Of a DNA stretch of 64,000 bases, positions 15,683 to 24,720 are shown in pieces. Under the pieces are notes generated by a model that was given only the letters and a program-made list of their open reading frames with translations, was not told the origin of the DNA and searched no databases. How positions within the stretch are numbered: the stretch's first letter is position 1; each line of letters opens with the position of its first letter. A program made the translations under genes and the position numbers. The stretch is from Mesobacillus sp. AQ2 (lineage in GTDB: Bacteria > Bacillota > Bacilli > Bacillales > Cytobacillaceae), in contig NZ_CP126080.1 of the NCBI RefSeq assembly GCF_030122805.1, positions 749,001 through 813,000 of the forward strand. Direction: 5' to 3'.

Positions 15683-16930
15683 ATGTCGGAAGTGACACAT
15701 GACCAAAAAGTGGGCATGGGTGCATTGTTTAAAAATCAGGTAATCCGGACAATTTTGCTTTCGGTGCTGTTTCTGCAAATCGGGATTTGGGTCCGGAATT
15801 ATTCGATCCTGTTGTATGTTATTGAGAAGACGAACGAAAACCCGATTGCGGTTTCTTTGATATCTGTTGCTGAATTCGCACCGATTTTCTTGTTTTCGTT
15901 TATAGGCGGGACGTTCGCGGATCGCTGGCGGCCGAAGAGGACGATGATCTGGTGTGATCTGTTAAGTGCCGTATCTGTTTTTGCGGTGCTGCTGACGTTG
16001 TTTTTTGGCAGCTGGAAAATGATTTTCTTCGCGACATTGGTTTCTTCCATCCTGTCGCAATTTTCACAGCCGTCCGGAATGAAGTTGTTCAAGCAGCATG
16101 TACCAATGGAACTTGTCCAGATGGGGATGTCGATGTACCAGACCGTCTTTGCGCTCTTTATGATTCTTGGGCCAGTTCTTGGGACCTTTGTCTATCAGCG
16201 CTTCGGGATTCTCGCATCTGTCGCCGTCATGGGAGTTGCCTTCATTTGCTCCGCGGCGGTGTTGCTGATGCTGCCTGCAGACAAGGAACCAGACGCTGAA
16301 AAACCAAAAACCACGCTGATGGAAGAGATGAAGGCGGGATTCCGCTATGTATTGAACAGCAGGGCGCTGTCATTGCTGGGCGGATGTTTCGCGGCAGCCG
16401 GCCTTGCCATCGGATTGACGCAGCCGCTTGGCGTATTCCTGATTACCGAAAGGCTGGGATTGCCTAAGGAAGAGCTGCAGTGGCTAATGGCCGCGTTTGG
16501 AGTGGGAATGATTCTGGGCGGGGGCATCACAGTTGCGATTTCGAGGAAGGTTCAGCCGCAGGTGCTGCTGGCGATCGGTTTGGCTGCCAGTGCAATCGGG
16601 TTTATCGGGATGGGATTATCAACCGTATTCTGGCTGACATTGACGGCACAATTTTTCTCCGGATTGTTCATGCCATGCATTCACATCGGAATCAATACAA
16701 TGATTTTACAAAACACTGAAGAATCCTTCATTGGGCGCGTGAATGGTATCCTTAACCCAGTCTTTATGGGGGCGATGGTGATCACCATGTCAGCAGCAGG
16801 ATGGCTGAAAACGCATCTTTCTATTGTTTACATTTATGAAACTGCAGCAATCCTGCTCTTTATTGGGATTATCGTTTTGGTTCCTTTGATGAAAAAGACT
16901 CCGAAGGTAAGCCTGGAAGAGGGAGTATAA
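15683..16930 (+). CDS. MFS efflux transporter (macrolide-efflux/EntS-like)
   Basis: A 415-residue major facilitator with 12 predicted TM helices. The start is ATG 15683 after AATAGGGGG; a longer open frame from 15614 reads through the leader. It shows the motif-A region GGTFADRWRPKRTM between TM2 and TM3 and the central loop LMEEMKAGFRYVLNSRALSL. These features match the MFS_3 group, which includes MefA-type macrolide pumps and enterobactin exporters. Substrate unknown. The leader upstream looks like an attenuator, which would fit an antibiotic-inducible pump. It is convergent with the DUF438 gene and shares a terminator. Confidence 0.9.
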   Translation: MSEVTHDQKVGMGALFKNQVIRTILLSVLFLQIGIWVRNYSILLYVIEKTNENPIAVSLISVAEFAPIFLFSFIGGTFADRWRPKRTMIWCDLLSAVSVFAVLLTLFFGSWKMIFFATLVSSILSQFSQPSGMKLFKQHVPMELVQMGMSMYQTVFALFMILGPVLGTFVYQRFGILASVAVMGVAFICSAAVLLMLPADKEPDAEKPKTTLMEEMKAGFRYVLNSRALSLLGGCFAAAGLAIGLTQPLGVFLITERLGLPKEELQWLMAAFGVGMILGGGITVAISRKVQPQVLLAIGLAASAIGFIGMGLSTVFWLTLTAQFFSGLFMPCIHIGINTMILQNTEESFIGRVNGILNPVFMGAMVITMSAAGWLKTHLSIVYIYETAAILLFIGIIVLVPLMKKTPKVSLEEGV

Positions 16931-16934
16931 GGGA

Positions 16935-16963
16935 AAGGAGGTCCTTTTTAAGGGCCTCCTTTT
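16935..16963. terminator. bidirectional terminator between MFS and DUF438 genes
   Basis: Stem AAAGGAGGTCC / GGGCCTCCTTTT with T-rich flank on the + strand. Confidence 0.75.
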
Positions 16964-16967
16964 CTTG

Positions 16968-18197
16968 TTACGACAAAATCCTCTTTTCACCTTCAATCGC
17001 CTTAATTGGGTCGATGTTCTGCGTGAACTCGAGGGTGCCGATGTACTGGTTGTCCTCGCCACGAACTGCGAAGTAACGGATGTAGACGAATTTGTCACGG
17101 ACCTTAATCCAAAAGTCTTCGGTATCCTTTTTGCCTGATTTAAAATCGCGTAATAGGTCTTCGACGACATGGACGCTTCTTGGCGGGTGGCAGTTCTGGA
17201 CGGTCCGGCCGATGACGGCTTTTGTACGAGCGAAAATTCGTTCTTTTCCATGTGAAAAATATCGGACGACATCATCCTGGTCAATGAAGGTGATATCGAC
17301 CGGCAGATGGTTAAGCAGCAATTCGAGCTGCTTAAGGGAAAGGATTCCCGTTTCCATTTTAATATAGCCTTCAGAAATGGCGTCTGCGTCGATGTGTTTT
17401 CTGGCCGGTTTCCATTCCCCAGCAGGGGCTGTCAGACAATACCCGATCTCATCGCTTTCCCGGGCGATTTTTACCCATTCATCCTCCGTAAAATTTTGCA
17501 AGGCCATTGGGAAGAGGATGTTTTCTTCTCTGTAAATCATATCGCTTACTTCTCTGAGGACAAACTGGACCTCTTCGATCACGCCATTTTGATCGCCATC
17601 ATAATTGGTCAGTTTTTTCTTCGCTAATTTGATCCCGTCGCGGATGAAATCGTCAATTCTCCACATATTTGTCGTTGGACCGTAAATCCCGTACTTTTCA
17701 AGGTATGGGAAAATCAAGTTTTCTTTGCGGCTGTAGTGTTTGTCAATGTCATAGAGAAGGCTGCAATCCTCTAGCAGAAGATTGATATTCTCGGTGCTGT
17801 CTTCTATGGCAAATTGTTCAAGATGAACTCGAAGTCTATTTTGTAAAAGCTGTTCAATCTCACGGTTTTCCATTTCGAAGGTGTGAACGGGATGTCCTGG
17901 CTGATGCTCCGGTCCATTCATGGAGTAGGCCTGTTCGATCGCCCCTTTAAACATCTCAGAATGAGCGGAATAGATCCGCTGCATTTCCGCCACTGACAAA
18001 TCTCCTTCGGCCAGCTCAACATGCTCAAGACCGGCGATTTCATCGATCGTTATTTTTCCAATAAAAGCATCAAAATGGGCTTTGACCTCATTCACATTTT
18101 TTCCATCATGAAGATCTTTAAAAAGCTGCTTTAAAGTTGCCTTACGTTTTGTAGGATCCATTGCTTTCAATTCACGATTATTTATCATTTCACTCAT
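16968..18197 (-). CDS. DUF438 protein with hemerythrin-like and PAS domains
   Basis: A 409-residue cytoplasmic sensor-like protein. The N-terminal DUF438 domain (about 1-75) includes RKATLKQLFKDLHDG. A hemerythrin-like four-helix region (about 90-245) carries HSEMFKGAIEQA, RVHLEQF, DIDKHYSRKENLIFPYLE and REENILFPMAL. A C-terminal PAS domain (about 285-400) has LELLLNHLPVDITFIDQDDV. The family is thought to bind a di-iron centre or haem and respond to oxygen or NO; that is family knowledge, not shown here. ATG 18197 is preferred with GGGAGG 9 bases before; an earlier ATG at 18203 and a longer frame to 18293 exist. Confidence 0.9.
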   Translation of the reverse strand: MSEMINNRELKAMDPTKRKATLKQLFKDLHDGKNVNEVKAHFDAFIGKITIDEIAGLEHVELAEGDLSVAEMQRIYSAHSEMFKGAIEQAYSMNGPEHQPGHPVHTFEMENREIEQLLQNRLRVHLEQFAIEDSTENINLLLEDCSLLYDIDKHYSRKENLIFPYLEKYGIYGPTTNMWRIDDFIRDGIKLAKKKLTNYDGDQNGVIEEVQFVLREVSDMIYREENILFPMALQNFTEDEWVKIARESDEIGYCLTAPAGEWKPARKHIDADAISEGYIKMETGILSLKQLELLLNHLPVDITFIDQDDVVRYFSHGKERIFARTKAVIGRTVQNCHPPRSVHVVEDLLRDFKSGKKDTEDFWIKVRDKFVYIRYFAVRGEDNQYIGTLEFTQNIDPIKAIEGEKRILS

Positions 18198-18345
18198 GTC
18201 CATGCTCCTCCCAGAGTGTATAGGATGCAGTTCATCATGTTTCATATCGTAAAAATACCACTTATCCAGACTTGAAGTAGTGATGTAAATCATTTCTTTA
18301 AAAAGAATTCATCCTTAGAAGGAGTATGGACTATAAAAAGAAGAA

Positions 18346-18373
18346 AGGACCCCGGGAAATCTCCCGGGGTCCT
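18346..18373 (-). terminator. terminator of the symporter operon
   Basis: Perfect 12-base stem AGGACCCCGGGA / TCCCGGGGTCCT; on the minus strand it is followed by TTTCTTCTTTTT. Confidence 0.9.
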
Positions 18374-18381
18374 GGAAATGA

Positions 18382-19947
18382 TTATGCTGCCTCAGATTCT
18401 TTAGAATGGACTTGCTTCATAAATTCATTTACATCAGATGGTACCTTGCGATCAAGCTTCGAGACAATGTACACGGACAGGAATCCGATTGGGACTGTGA
18501 TGATTCCCGGTACGTTGAATTGCAGGAATTCCGGCAGGGTGGTCTTGAAGAAAATCATATACATGGATGCGGCAAGGCCAATGACAAGGCCGGCAATTGC
18601 TCCTTTTTCCGTCATTCCCCTCCACCAAATGCCAAGGATAAAGATTGGTGTGAACGTGCTTGCCGCCACCGTGAAGGCGAGGGCGACGAGGTGGCCGATG
18701 GAGGCTTCTTTTACCATCAGGCCAAGCGCTCCGTACAGTACACCAAGGACAATGATTGAGACTTTTCCAGCGATGACACGCTCTTTTTCAGTAATATTTT
18801 TACGGAAGAAAGTTGCGTACAAGTCATGGGCCAGGGCACCTGAGCTAGCGATGAACAGCCCGGAAAGATTTGAGAAGACAGCTGCGAAAGCACCGGCGAT
18901 GACAAGGCCAAGCAGCCATTCTCCGCCAAGTGCCTGTGCTGTGGACGGAACGACCATGTTGTTTCCGCCGGCAATCAGGTCTTTCATGACAGCCGGATCC
19001 GCTTCACCAGTCAGGAAGATTGAGCGTCCAACTACTCCAAGGTAAACAGCGAACAGGAAGAACACGCTTGCAATTCCGATGGCCATCAGGGCGGATCTGC
19101 GAGCTGCTTTCGCGCTTGGGTTTGTATAGAAGCGCAAAAGGATGTGCGGCAGGCCGATTGTTCCAAGGGAAAGCCCGATTGTCATCGAAATGGTCTGCCA
19201 GAAGGACGGGAAGTAGTTGCCAGTTCCAGTCCAGACGGAACCATCGAACGGGATATCTTTTCCGTCAGTCGTGAAGCCTGCTGTACCTGTGATCGTCCCT
19301 TTGAACTCATTAATTGATGCAAGGATTTCTTGGTAATGGAGCCCGCCCCAGATGGCTGCACCGACCATAAGGAGGAACGCTCCAAGGCGAATCCATAATT
19401 CAAGCGCCTGGTTAAGCGTGGTTCCCTTCATGCCTCCGATTCCTACATAGAAAATCATTACGGAGCAGGTGAAGATGATTCCGAATTCGTAGCTAGTCCC
19501 AAAAAACATGCTCAGGATCTGGGCTGCACCAAGCAGCTGAGGGGCTGCATAAAAACCTGATATCGCCAGGACAACAGCCACGGCTGCAAGACGGGCCCGG
19601 CGGCTGTGGAAGCGATAGGCCAGAAAGTCGGCGACAGTATAGGCACCAAAGCGGCGAAGCGGTCCAGCGACGAAAATCGCGAGCAATGTCAGCCCGATGG
19701 AAAAGCAGAATGCATAATACGCGCCATCGTAGCCCAACTGATAGGTGAGCCCGGCAATTCCAAGGAAAGTGGCTGCGCTCAAATAGTCGCCGCCAATAGC
19801 CGAGCCGTTCGTGAACCAGCCGAAGCTGCGCCCGCCGACGAAGTAGTCGGAAGCCGTCGCGCTTCTTTTGGTCAAGTAGGTAATGTAGACAATAGTACCC
19901 ATCAAAATCATGGTTAACAGGAATTTTGGTTCAAGGAAAGTGGACAT
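18382..19947 (-). CDS. sodium:solute symporter, acetate/monocarboxylate type (ActP-like)
   Basis: A 521-residue SSSF-family permease with about 13 TM helices. Family features include the N-terminal ASDYFVGGRSFGWFTNGSAI, the GDYLSAATFLGIAGL block (sodium/substrate site), RRFGAYTVADFLAYRF, and the late GFLSVYIVSKLD. With a DUF485 protein encoded just upstream (stop and start codons overlap by one base), this is the usual ActP-type acetate or short-chain monocarboxylate uptake pair. The divergent AraC-type gene at 20508 is its likely regulator. Confidence 0.93.
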   Translation of the reverse strand: MSTFLEPKFLLTMILMGTIVYITYLTKRSATASDYFVGGRSFGWFTNGSAIGGDYLSAATFLGIAGLTYQLGYDGAYYAFCFSIGLTLLAIFVAGPLRRFGAYTVADFLAYRFHSRRARLAAVAVVLAISGFYAAPQLLGAAQILSMFFGTSYEFGIIFTCSVMIFYVGIGGMKGTTLNQALELWIRLGAFLLMVGAAIWGGLHYQEILASINEFKGTITGTAGFTTDGKDIPFDGSVWTGTGNYFPSFWQTISMTIGLSLGTIGLPHILLRFYTNPSAKAARRSALMAIGIASVFFLFAVYLGVVGRSIFLTGEADPAVMKDLIAGGNNMVVPSTAQALGGEWLLGLVIAGAFAAVFSNLSGLFIASSGALAHDLYATFFRKNITEKERVIAGKVSIIVLGVLYGALGLMVKEASIGHLVALAFTVAASTFTPIFILGIWWRGMTEKGAIAGLVIGLAASMYMIFFKTTLPEFLQFNVPGIITVPIGFLSVYIVSKLDRKVPSDVNEFMKQVHSKESEAA

Positions 19948-20354
19948 CAGCCAATCCTCCTTCCGTCGGCAGAAGATGCAGATTGCTGTGCTTGATGCTG
20001 CTTCAGACGCTTTTCATATAAATTTGTATGGATAAATGCAATGATAAACGCCATCGCCATTGCGACGATCGAGGTCAAGAACCAGCTGTAAGTCATGCCG
20101 CCCCACATGCGCGAGAACATGAAATCCCCTGCATACCAGTTCAAAATAGGAATCGAAAGGATAAAAACATAATAAAAGAGCGTAAGTTTAATGCCAGTAC
20201 TGAATTCACTTTTCATGATTTTCTTTGTTTCCGGATCAAGCGGCGCGAGTTCGCTAACATCAATTGTATCAGCCGCTACATAATTATACTCCCGATAATC
20301 TCCTGCCAAATATGACTCCCCCTTGAAAAAAATTTGCCTGCCGCTGGTAATCAT
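19947..20354 (-). CDS. DUF485 membrane partner of the symporter
   Basis: A 135-residue protein with two TM helices (about 53-73 and 88-110) in the DUF485 pattern: LDPETKKIMKSEFSTGIKLTLFYYVFILSIP, then SWFLTSIVAMAMAFIIAFIHTNLY. DUF485 genes almost always precede acetate-type symporters and are thought to assist them. Its stop overlaps the symporter start. ATG 20354 has AAAGGAGG close by; a TTG about 16 codons further on, with GGGGGAG before it, is a plausible alternative start. Confidence 0.85.
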   Translation of the reverse strand: MITSGRQIFFKGESYLAGDYREYNYVAADTIDVSELAPLDPETKKIMKSEFSTGIKLTLFYYVFILSIPILNWYAGDFMFSRMWGGMTYSWFLTSIVAMAMAFIIAFIHTNLYEKRLKQHQAQQSASSADGRRIG

Positions 20355-20507
20355 TTCCCTCCTTTAGGCAAGCCATGATATGATTAAATTGATTTTACGA
20401 CAGAGAATTGTCCAATGCCTTACAATAAATTATCAGAAATATACAAATATTTAAGATTGATTTAATTTTTATACATTTGGATGAATATTCGAAAGGGGGT
20501 GACGGCT

Positions 20508-21743
20508 TTGTATCGTATATTGCTTTCCGTTGAAGATGTGAAAGAATATCAGAAGCTTGGCGGCTGGATCCATGAAGAATGCAAGGAGAGTTGCAAGCTG
20601 GTAGAACATGAGAATGATTTACATATCGCCATTATTGAAGTGAACAAATGGCATGATTGGGTAAAAATACACCGTTTCCGCAAACGGAATAAAGGCTGCC
20701 GAATCATTCCGCTGCTCGACCCGTCCTTGCTGCACACCTCTCCACTGGCAATCGAGTTCAAGCTGACATACCTTCTTGTAAAATCAGTTAAGCAGCGCGT
20801 CTTTCTGCGCACATTGAAGCGAGCGATCGATGAAATCAAAACAGAAATCAATAGATTCACAGAAAGCGACGAATTATTCCATTCTATCGTTGCGGATTCG
20901 GGTGTTGGAGGCAATGCCCTTCCTTTTAAAGAAGCCTTTTTGCGCAGGCTTTTATCAGGGGATGTGCAGACGGAGGAGGAGCTGCTGCAATCGCGTTTCT
21001 TCCTCCCGGGGGAGGCTTTTTCTAACGTAGTCCTGTTCATACAGGGATTCGTCCGCTGTCCGGCTAAGCGGAGGGAAGAAGGCTGGCAGGCATCAATTGT
21101 CATCCAGGATTCTTTTAAAAAGCAGTTTGAAGGGCAACAGCTCACTTTCCTATCCTATCGAAAACATTTGCTCATGCTGCTCCAAGTGCAGACCGAATAT
21201 GGCTCAATGAAGCATTGGAAAGAGGGAGAGGCCAGTATCCTGGAGACCATTGAGTCACTCGAAACTGAATACGGTATCCAGCTTTATATTGGTGTTGGTT
21301 CCGTTTACCGCGAACCGCTGCTCCTGCACCATTCCTACAAGGAAGCATGCAAGGCCAGGCGGACGTCTCCATATGAAAGGCTTCAGCTTCGCTACTTCGA
21401 GGAAATTACGAAGGACGTGCAAATTACAAAGTGCACCGAGTATATTTCCCGGTTCTGTACAGAAGACTTATCCATCAAGCAAGTTGCCGATCAAATCAAT
21501 CTCAGCGTTCCCTATTTCAGCCGGATTTTCAAACAAGAAACCGGACGGAACTTCGTCGAGTATGTCACCTTCGTCCGCATGCAGCGCGCTGTCTGGCTGC
21601 TGCGCCACACCGACCACACCATAGAAGCCATCGCTGAAGAACTAGGGTACAACACCCCCAACTACTTCAGCGGCACTTTTAAAAAATATGTTGGGCTGTC
21701 ACCAAGGGACTATCGTGCTACTGAGGAAGTTATTTTCGTATAG
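20508..21743 (+). CDS. AraC-type regulator, likely controls the divergent symporter operon
   Basis: A 411-residue transcription factor. TTG 20508 is chosen because AAAGGGGGTGA stands 6 bases before it; ATG 20481 lies upstream of that site. The C-terminal 100 residues are an AraC/XylS DNA-binding domain (LSIKQVADQINLSVPYFSRI and IEAIAEELGYNTPNYFSGTF, then VGLSPRDYR). The N-terminal 110 residues (YRILLSVEDVKEYQKLGG) look like a degenerate receiver-like domain without a clear phospho-Asp. The middle region is a large linker similar to those of YesN-type regulators. Divergent orientation to the DUF485-symporter operon suggests it controls that operon in response to the carboxylate. Confidence 0.85.
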   Translation: MYRILLSVEDVKEYQKLGGWIHEECKESCKLVEHENDLHIAIIEVNKWHDWVKIHRFRKRNKGCRIIPLLDPSLLHTSPLAIEFKLTYLLVKSVKQRVFLRTLKRAIDEIKTEINRFTESDELFHSIVADSGVGGNALPFKEAFLRRLLSGDVQTEEELLQSRFFLPGEAFSNVVLFIQGFVRCPAKRREEGWQASIVIQDSFKKQFEGQQLTFLSYRKHLLMLLQVQTEYGSMKHWKEGEASILETIESLETEYGIQLYIGVGSVYREPLLLHHSYKEACKARRTSPYERLQLRYFEEITKDVQITKCTEYISRFCTEDLSIKQVADQINLSVPYFSRIFKQETGRNFVEYVTFVRMQRAVWLLRHTDHTIEAIAEELGYNTPNYFSGTFKKYVGLSPRDYRATEEVIFV

Positions 21744-21759
21744 ATGAGGAATGGTTGCA

Positions 21760-21990
21760 GGGTGAAATTAGATGAGAGATTTTATTATATAAGATATTTT
21801 TTTGATGGCTACTATAATCAGTCGTATGATGATCATTTAGAAGATCGGTTTGATTAGAAAACGAGTTTCATAGCAGGTTAAAAAAGGAAATAGTGGATCT
21901 TGAACAGGTTTATTTTCAAAAAGATTTAGCAATCTGACAAAAGATAGATGGATTCATTCATGAGGATAGTCTGAGATATCTTCACTATAA
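21760..21990 (+). pseudogene. decayed gene remnant, unidentified
   Basis: A 333-base gap with broken coding-like pieces. One frame opens at GTG 21761 (MKLDERFYYIRYFF, then DGYYNQSYDDHLEDRFD) and stops after 31 codons; another gives HSRLKKEIVDLEQVYFQKDL before a stop near 21940. The aromatic- and acid-rich composition resembles small immunity proteins of contact-inhibition or toxin systems, but I cannot identify it. A terminator follows at 22034. Confidence 0.4.
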
Positions 21991-22033
21991 AGATGGTTCA
22001 AAAAAATGTTTGTTTTGGAGCTGATGAAAAAAG

Positions 22034-22066
22034 AGTTTTCTTTCCAAAATACTATGGAAGAAAACT
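22034..22066. terminator. terminator between gene remnant and ABC exporter
   Basis: Stem AGTTTTCTTTCCA / TGGAAGAAAACT with T-tract on the right and A-tract on the left; also suited to end the minus-strand ABC gene. Confidence 0.82.
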
Positions 22067-22076
22067 GCTTTTTAGA

Positions 22077-23816
22077 TTATGCCAGCTGCTGCTCGGCAAA
22101 CTCTCTATATAAATCATGCGACTGGATCAATTCCTGATGTGTGCCCATACCGGTCACTCGTCCTTTTTCGATAAAAACGATCTTGTCGGCATTGACGATC
22201 GTGGAAAGTCTGTGGGCGATGACAAATGTCGTCCTGCCTTCCATAAGCCGGGTGAGTGCCTGCTGGACGATGCCTTCTGATTGGCTGTCGAGACTGGCTG
22301 TCGCTTCGTCCATCATCAGAATTTTTGGGTCGCGAAGGAAGGCACGGGCAATCGCGATCCGCTGTCTTTGTCCACCTGACAGTTTGACGCCTCGTTCGCC
22401 GACTTCGGTATCAAGCCCTTTCGGAAAATCTACGATGAACTGATCGGCATACGCCATTTTTGCCACTTCCCAAAGGACTTCATCCGGGATTTTATCGCCA
22501 TTTTCCAGCCCGTAATAAAGGTTTTCGCGGATGGTTCCAGCCATCATCGCACTTTCCTGTGAAACATAGCCGATTTGGCTTCGCCACGAGTTAAGTGAAA
22601 GCTGCTGGATGTTCGTATCACCAATTCTGATTTCTCCCCGGGTTGGTTCATAAAACCGCTCAATCAGGCCAAACATCGTCGTTTTCCCGCCGCCGCTCGG
22701 CCCTACGAAGGCAACCATCTGCCCGGGCTGTGCTTCCAGCGAAACTCTCTCAATGACGGGTTCCTCTTCACTATAAGCGAAAGAAACCTGTTCAATCGTG
22801 ATCTGCTTGTTGCTGATATCCATTTCAACACCCTCACCATTTTCCTCCAGAGGCTGGTCCAGAATCTCGATGATGCGTTCAGTCGCTCCCTTTGCTTTTT
22901 GCAGCTGCGTGAAGAACATCGCAAATGAGGTGATTGGCATGATGATCTGGAATAAGTAAAGCAGGAAGGCGATGAGTGCGCCTGTCGACATGGTTCCGTT
23001 CACCACGCGCATGCCGCCATAGGCGATGATGATGACGATGACGACCATGATCATCAGCTGCATGATCGGCCCAATCAAGGCAAAAATCCTTGCTTCCTTC
23101 AAGCCATAGTTGAACAGCTTGCCAATTCCGTTAAAACCGTTCTCTTCTTCAATTTTCTCCGCAGTCGAAGCCTTCATTAACCGGATTTCCCCGAGCGTCT
23201 GGGTGATATGACCTGTAAATATAGCTGTCTCATCCTGCAGGCCACGTGCGATTTTCGCCATTTTTCTGCCAAGCGGAATCATGATGGCAAGTGTCAGCGG
23301 AACAGAAATGAGCATCAGTAAAGTCATTTTCCAATCCATCACAAGCAAGATCACCACAGCGCCGATGATCGAGATGATACCCGTGGCGAAATTCGGAAAA
23401 TGGCTCGTGATCAGCTCCTTGACAATACTGGTGTCATTGACAATCCGGCTGACCGTTTCCCCGCTCGACTGCTTGTCAAAATAACGCACCGGCATCCGGA
23501 TCAGTTTCGACCACATCCGTTCGCGCAGCCGGGCAACGACCTTCTGCCCAACGTAACTAAGCAGGTAAATCGAAATCCCGCTGATCAGCGCTTGAATAAT
23601 AAAGGCAGCTCCAATGGCGAGGACAAGCGGAAAGCTGATTGCTTCAACAGAAAAACCATCTACAAGGTTCTTCGTCAGAAGCGGAACGACCAGGCCGGCC
23701 AGAGTCGTGATGAAACTGGCAGCCATCCCCGTAAAAAGAGCCCCCTTTGGAATATTCGTGGATAGAACAAGTGATAAGAAGGGCTTTAAACTTGTTGGCT
23801 GTTTCTCTTTCTCCAT
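22077..23816 (-). CDS. multidrug ABC exporter, BmrA-like half transporter
   Basis: A 579-residue fused permease-ATPase. The N-terminal half (about 1-315) has six TM helices and the coupling region; the C-terminal half is a full ATPase with Walker A GPSGGGKTT, Q-loop YVSQESAMM, signature LSGGQRQRIAIARAFLRDP, Walker B ILMMDEATASLD and the switch His in IAHRLST. Length and domain order match BmrA (YvcC) of B. subtilis, a homodimeric drug exporter. ATG 23816 has ATAGGAGA upstream; an earlier frame start at 23852 lacks a site. Single gene. Confidence 0.93.
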   Translation of the reverse strand: MEKEKQPTSLKPFLSLVLSTNIPKGALFTGMAASFITTLAGLVVPLLTKNLVDGFSVEAISFPLVLAIGAAFIIQALISGISIYLLSYVGQKVVARLRERMWSKLIRMPVRYFDKQSSGETVSRIVNDTSIVKELITSHFPNFATGIISIIGAVVILLVMDWKMTLLMLISVPLTLAIMIPLGRKMAKIARGLQDETAIFTGHITQTLGEIRLMKASTAEKIEEENGFNGIGKLFNYGLKEARIFALIGPIMQLMIMVVIVIIIAYGGMRVVNGTMSTGALIAFLLYLFQIIMPITSFAMFFTQLQKAKGATERIIEILDQPLEENGEGVEMDISNKQITIEQVSFAYSEEEPVIERVSLEAQPGQMVAFVGPSGGGKTTMFGLIERFYEPTRGEIRIGDTNIQQLSLNSWRSQIGYVSQESAMMAGTIRENLYYGLENGDKIPDEVLWEVAKMAYADQFIVDFPKGLDTEVGERGVKLSGGQRQRIAIARAFLRDPKILMMDEATASLDSQSEGIVQQALTRLMEGRTTFVIAHRLSTIVNADKIVFIEKGRVTGMGTHQELIQSHDLYREFAEQQLA

Positions 23817-23981
23817 TACAATTCTCCTATTCGTTCTGGATGATTCCATCATAAACCAGTTTCAGCATAGATGGAAATATGGGTGCATGGCATAAAAAGG
23901 TAACAAAATCGCCCCTTTTATAAACAAGCAATGACGTACATGCATATCATAAAGGTGAACAATAGTTTGGAGGTGAAGCAT

Positions 23982-24215
23982 ATGAGTAACGGTGTTCATG
24001 CTGCATGCAGCGTGTTCGATTTGTTTCTTGGAATCCTTGTAGGTGTAGGATTGATCCTGTTGTCTACTTTTGGTTTAGTCGCTGCGGTCCTAGCCGGACT
24101 TGGCGCATTGGCTGGTACAATAAATACCATTGTAGGCATCATTGGGTTAATCGTGGTCATCCTGTTTGCCTACTGCCTCATTCGAATGTTATGGCGTTGT
24201 TGTTTCGGAGGTTAG
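23982..24215 (+). CDS. small hydrophobic membrane protein, Cys-containing
   Basis: A 77-residue protein with two very hydrophobic, glycine-rich helices (about 14-36 and 41-64) and cysteines at both ends (HAACSVF near the N-terminus; WRCCFGG at the C-terminus). ATG 23982 follows TTGGAGGTGAAGCAT, a strong site; the frame extends to 23931 without one. No family recognised. A terminator follows at 24272. A small membrane peptide with paired terminal cysteines might form disulfide-linked oligomers, which is speculation. Confidence 0.72.
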   Translation: MSNGVHAACSVFDLFLGILVGVGLILLSTFGLVAAVLAGLGALAGTINTIVGIIGLIVVILFAYCLIRMLWRCCFGG

Positions 24216-24271
24216 TGCTAGGAGCGAAAATGAAAAATTCGTATGAACAATCACTGATTTAAGGTTGTTTA

Positions 24272-24317
24272 AAACGGCAGACAAACTCGATGCTATCGGG
24301 GTGTCTGTCGTTTTTTT
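24272..24317 (+). terminator. terminator of the small membrane protein gene
   Basis: Stem AAACGGCAGACA / TGTCTGTCGTTT followed by a run of seven T. Confidence 0.85.
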
Positions 24318-24399
24318 GTTGTAGGACAATAACACCCACAACATGATAACCCTAATCTCCCGGTTTAGTTCTAAAGATATTGAAACTTTTTATATATCA

Positions 24400-24622
24400 A
24401 TCTCGTAAACAAGAAGTGAAAAGCAACTTACTGACACTGATAGGCGGCGTACTTGGCATCCTGTTCGGCTGGGGTGGGCACCATTGATTTCGTATTTTGA
24501 AGGATGGCCAGTCGTGACCGGCGCCAAGCTGTACTCGATGATCATTGGCGTCGTCTTCGGACTGCTGCCGGCCAATAAAGCATCAAGCACTCGATCCGAT
24601 TGAATCTATGAGATATGAATAG
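24400..24622 (+). pseudogene. C-terminal fragment of a MacB/FtsX-type ABC permease, frameshifted
   Basis: Reading across frames gives KSNLLTLIGGVLGILFGWGG, then LISYFEGWPVVTGAKLYSM, IIGVVFGLLPANKAS and finally ALDPIESMRYE with a stop at 24620-24622. This is the characteristic end of MacB-family permeases (GLLPANKAS-x-LDPIEALRYE). At least two frameshifts, one near 24480 and one near 24587, break it, and nothing of the N-terminal part remains. It is directly followed by tandem array 3. Confidence 0.8.
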
Positions 24623-24720
24623 ACATGCGGATCTGTTGAATTTGGAAAAAGTGCGGCGGACGCCTGAAAAAGTTCTCGCTGCATTTTTAACTGAAAAAAA
24701 GACCAGAAAATTTCCAATTC

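Noticed and set aside
18326..19045. 239-codon + strand ORF
   Set aside because: It lies fully antisense to the symporter gene, has no ribosome-binding site, and its composition mirrors the opposite strand.
20549..21145. 198-codon minus-strand ORF
   Set aside because: Antisense to the AraC-type regulator with no ribosome-binding site or recognisable domain.
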